A DNA stretch of 7,596 nt, from the NCBI GenBank assembly GCA_041584015.1, contig JBFHES010000219.1:1-7596 (forward strand), read 5' to 3'. Made by a program: the position numbers and the translations under genes. This stretch comes from JBFHES01 sp041584015 (lineage in GTDB: Bacteria > Bacteroidota > Bacteroidia > Bacteroidales > M50B96). The notes under the pieces are model-generated. The model made no database searches and was not told the DNA's origin. It saw nothing but the letters and a program-made list of their open reading frames with translations. Numbering within the stretch: the stretch's first letter is position 1; each line of letters begins with the position of its first letter. This document shows, piece after piece, positions 5,827-7,596 of the stretch.

Positions 5827-6208
5827 GCTGTGCATTTTTACCACTCATATCGCAAGTAGCATTTAAAATGGCACCCGGTTCAATGGCTAATTTACTGGTG
5901 ATAACCTCACCAGTAACAACTGCCGTTGCTTTTAATGATAAAAGATCGGATACCACAATTTTACCATTTACTTCGCCTTCAACTTCACCGTTATTGCAAA
6001 TAATTGTGCCGGTAACTTTTCCAGGTCGACCAATAACCGCGCGTCCTTTTGTAGTCAGGTTACCGTTTAGGGTACCAACAACGCGTATGCTTTTTTCTGC
6101 TTGGATATCACCTGTAATGATTGTTCCTTCAACTATATGGTTGATTGCATTCGGATCTGCTTCCTGAACTTTTGCCATCTTATTTTCTTTTTTCTCTTTT
6201 TTAAACAT
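5789..6208 (-). CDS. Bactofilin (polymer-forming cytoskeletal protein)
   Basis: This 139-residue protein has a central bactofilin domain (about 24-120) made of short beta-strand repeats with the glycine rhythm of a right-handed beta-helix: EGTIITGDI, VGTLNGNL, GRPGKVTGTI, EGEVNGKI, VVTGEV and PGAILNATC. A charged head (MFKKEKKENKMAK) and a flexible Gly/Ser/Lys tail (GGSGGQKEKVK) flank it. Bactofilins polymerise without nucleotide at the inner membrane and scaffold cell-wall enzymes or other envelope machinery. The MFKK start resembles the membrane-targeting N-terminus described for some bactofilins (inference). The frame extends two codons upstream to a TTG at 6214, but the ATG at 6208 gives the expected MFKK start and a -7 box 16 nt upstream, so I use it. 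The partner is not evident: no M23 peptidase is in the window. The tail overlaps the AtpZ start. Confidence 0.93.
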   Translation of the reverse strand: MFKKEKKENKMAKVQEADPNAINHIVEGTIITGDIQAEKSIRVVGTLNGNLTTKGRAVIGRPGKVTGTIICNNGEVEGEVNGKIVVSDLLSLKATAVVTGEVITSKLAIEPGAILNATCDMSGKNAQHGGSGGQKEKVK

Positions 6209-6224
6209 CTTCAATTGCTTAGTA

Positions 6225-6232
6225 CAAATATA
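6225..6232 (-). promoter_or_regulatory. Bacteroidota -7 promoter box (TATATTTG) for the bactofilin unit
   Basis: On the minus strand TATATTTG fits TAnnTTTG exactly and ends 16 nt before the bactofilin ATG at 6208, the same distance as at the DUF4293 promoter. No TTG appears at the expected -33 position. It lies in the 68-bp gap after leuS, so bactofilin-AtpZ-AtpI-like (and possibly the exporter) can be transcribed independently of leuS. No convincing terminator hairpin for leuS was found in the gap. Confidence 0.5.
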
Positions 6233-6276
6233 TGTTTTTAAAATGTCATATCGTACTAGCTATAACAAGCCGCACT

Positions 6277-7596
6277 TTAAATCACAACGTTAATAATACG
6301 CTTTGGCACAACAATTATTTTCTTTGGAGCTTTTCCATCCAACCAACGTGCCGACAGCTCATTTTCCAATACTTGCTTTTCCACTTCGTCCTTAGGCATG
6401 TCAACAGGTAGCTCTAACTTAAAGCGCATTTTTCCATTAAACGAAACTGGATAAGCAAAGGTATTCTCAACTAAGTGCTTCTCTTCAAAAACAGGGAATG
6501 CCACTTTCGTGATGCTTGTTGTATTGCCTAACTTGCTCCAAAGTTCTTCACAAATATGAGGTGCAAATGGTGCCAATAAAACCACCAACTCTTCTAGAAT
6601 TGCTCGCTTATGACATTTCAAATCGTTCAGCTCATTAACGCAAATCATAAACGCGCTAACTGATGTATTGAATGAAAAACGCTCAATATCATCGGTTACT
6701 TTCTTAATAGCCTTATGCAGTGCTTTTAGCTCATCCTTGCTTGCTTGCTCTTCGTTCACAATCATTTCGCCGTCCTGATTAAAGAACAGGCGCCACATTT
6801 TGCGAAGGAATTTATGAACACCATCTATTCCGTTGGTATCCCATGGCTTTGATTGCTCCAATGGCCCCAGAAACATTTCGTACATACGTAAAGTATCTGC
6901 GCCATATCTATTAGCTATATCGTCTGGATTTACCACATTGTAATAACGCTTCGACATTTTCTCTACAGCGTAACCACACTTGTAATGACCATCCTCATTC
7001 AACACAAACTCAGCACTTGCAAATTCTGGTCGCCACTGCTTAAAAGCTTCAATGTCCAAGGTATCGTTTTCAACTATGTTCACATCAACATGCAGCGGCG
7101 TAACATCAAACTCCGTCTGCTTTTCAGCTGTTACAAACTTATTTGAATTCTGGATTCTGTAAACCAGGCTTGAGCGTCCTTGAATCATCCCCTGATTAAT
7201 CAATTTCTTAAATGGCTCATCTTCGCAAAGCGTACCTAGATCGTAAAGAAACTTGTTCCAGAAACGAGCATAAATTAAGTGACCGGTTGCATGTTCTGAT
7301 CCTCCTAAATACAAATCAACATTTTTCCAGTAGGTATTGGCTTCCTTAGAAACAAGTCCTTCTGTATTTTTCGGATCCATGTAACGGTACATATAAGCAG
7401 ATGATCCGGCAAAACCAGGCATAGTGCTTAGTTCATATGGATGTCCATCTGCAGTGTGCCAATCTCCTGCCCTTCCCAAAGGTGGTTGTCCGTCTTCAGT
7501 TGGCAAGTATTTATCTACGGCCGGCAGCTCAAGCGGTAAGTCTTTTTCGTCAAGTACAAAAGGTATATCATTTTTAAAATACACCGGGAATGGCTC
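6277..7596 (-). CDS. leuS: Leucyl-tRNA synthetase, C-terminal part (5' end beyond window)
   Basis: These are the last 439 codons of a class I aminoacyl-tRNA synthetase; the frame stays open to the right edge, so the true start is outside. The fragment carries the late catalytic-domain blocks MPGFAGSSAYMYRYMDP, GGSEHATGHLIYARFWNKFLYDLG (about residues 98-121 of the fragment) and the KMSKS loop, here KMSKR (213-217) followed by YYNVVNPDD, then YGADTLRMYEMFLGPLEQSKPWDTNGIDGVH. The tRNA-binding helical domain (APFAPHICEELW) and the small C-terminal domain ending KRIINVVI come last. It charges tRNA-Leu with leucine in the cytoplasm and is essential. The wording GSEHATGHL and LEQSKPWDTNGIDGVH is that of Bacteroidota enzymes. 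The KMSKR variant keeps the catalytic lysines and, as I recall, is common in this phylum. An in-frame GTG at 7584 is not the start. Confidence 0.97.
   Translation of the reverse strand, partial: EPFPVYFKNDIPFVLDEKDLPLELPAVDKYLPTEDGQPPLGRAGDWHTADGHPYELSTMPGFAGSSAYMYRYMDPKNTEGLVSKEANTYWKNVDLYLGGSEHATGHLIYARFWNKFLYDLGTLCEDEPFKKLINQGMIQGRSSLVYRIQNSNKFVTAEKQTEFDVTPLHVDVNIVENDTLDIEAFKQWRPEFASAEFVLNEDGHYKCGYAVEKMSKRYYNVVNPDDIANRYGADTLRMYEMFLGPLEQSKPWDTNGIDGVHKFLRKMWRLFFNQDGEMIVNEEQASKDELKALHKAIKKVTDDIERFSFNTSVSAFMICVNELNDLKCHKRAILEELVVLLAPFAPHICEELWSKLGNTTSITKVAFPVFEEKHLVENTFAYPVSFNGKMRFKLELPVDMPKDEVEKQVLENELSARWLDGKAPKKIIVVPKRIINVVI

Noticed and set aside
5748..6167. 139-codon plus-strand open frame
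   Set aside because: It is antisense to bactofilin and the AtpZ start. It shows a proline/threonine-rich shadow composition and no family features.
6233..6276. Terminator after leuS
   Set aside because: Only very short self-complementary pieces (such as TAGCTA) exist, with no stable stem followed by a T-tract.
6940..6965. KMSKR instead of KMSKS in leucyl-tRNA synthetase as a defect
   Set aside because: The catalytic lysines are kept, and serine-to-arginine at the last position is, as I recall, a normal variant in Bacteroidota enzymes.

Overview
The window is chromosomal DNA of a Bacteroidota bacterium, probably a marine or sediment member of the Bacteroidales/Marinilabiliales. The reasons are: moderately AT-rich DNA; AT-rich leaders with no Shine-Dalgarno motif before any start codon; two exact matches to the Bacteroidota -7 promoter box (TAnnTTTG); and families typical of that phylum, namely a DUF4293 membrane protein, a Bacteroidota-type leucyl-tRNA synthetase and a bactofilin-AtpZ-AtpI-like gene string. 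The order-level placement is a guess. There is no RNA gene, insertion sequence, phage gene or CRISPR array, and the longest gene-free stretch is 240 bp.

Layout from left to right. Positions 1-1449 (minus strand) hold two members of the AmmeMemoRadiSam set: amrA (AMMECR1 family), followed 9 bp later by amrS, a radical SAM enzyme cut by the left edge. A 240-bp divergent intergenic region separates them from the only plus-strand gene, a flavodoxin-fold NAD(P)H:quinone-type oxidoreductase (1690-2298). That gene converges on a long minus-strand block. In transcription order (right to left) the block is leuS (3' part only), bactofilin, AtpZ-family protein, AtpI-like four-helix protein, a ten-helix putative manganese/heavy-metal exporter with a histidine-rich loop, a DUF4293 membrane protein and a lipoprotein of the endonuclease/exonuclease/phosphatase superfamily.

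How the genes may work together. Bactofilin and AtpZ overlap in different frames, and AtpZ and the AtpI-like gene are 5 bp apart, so these three look like one transcript started from a promoter 16 nt before the bactofilin ATG. As I recall, these three genes precede atpB and the F1Fo ATP synthase genes in many Bacteroidota. Here the metal exporter occupies that place and no ATP synthase subunit follows in the window. Since AtpZ/AtpI proteins have been linked to divalent cation handling in Bacillus, a membrane cation module is a reasonable but unproven reading. DUF4293 and the nuclease-like lipoprotein form a second unit with its own promoter and a perfect inverted repeat just upstream of it.

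Nothing here is clearly a new defence or mobile system. The points most worth a second look are the rearranged ATP synthase accessory cluster, the internal duplication and His-rich repeat in the exporter, the bactofilin-AtpZ overlap, and the biochemically unexplained AmrA/AmrS pair.
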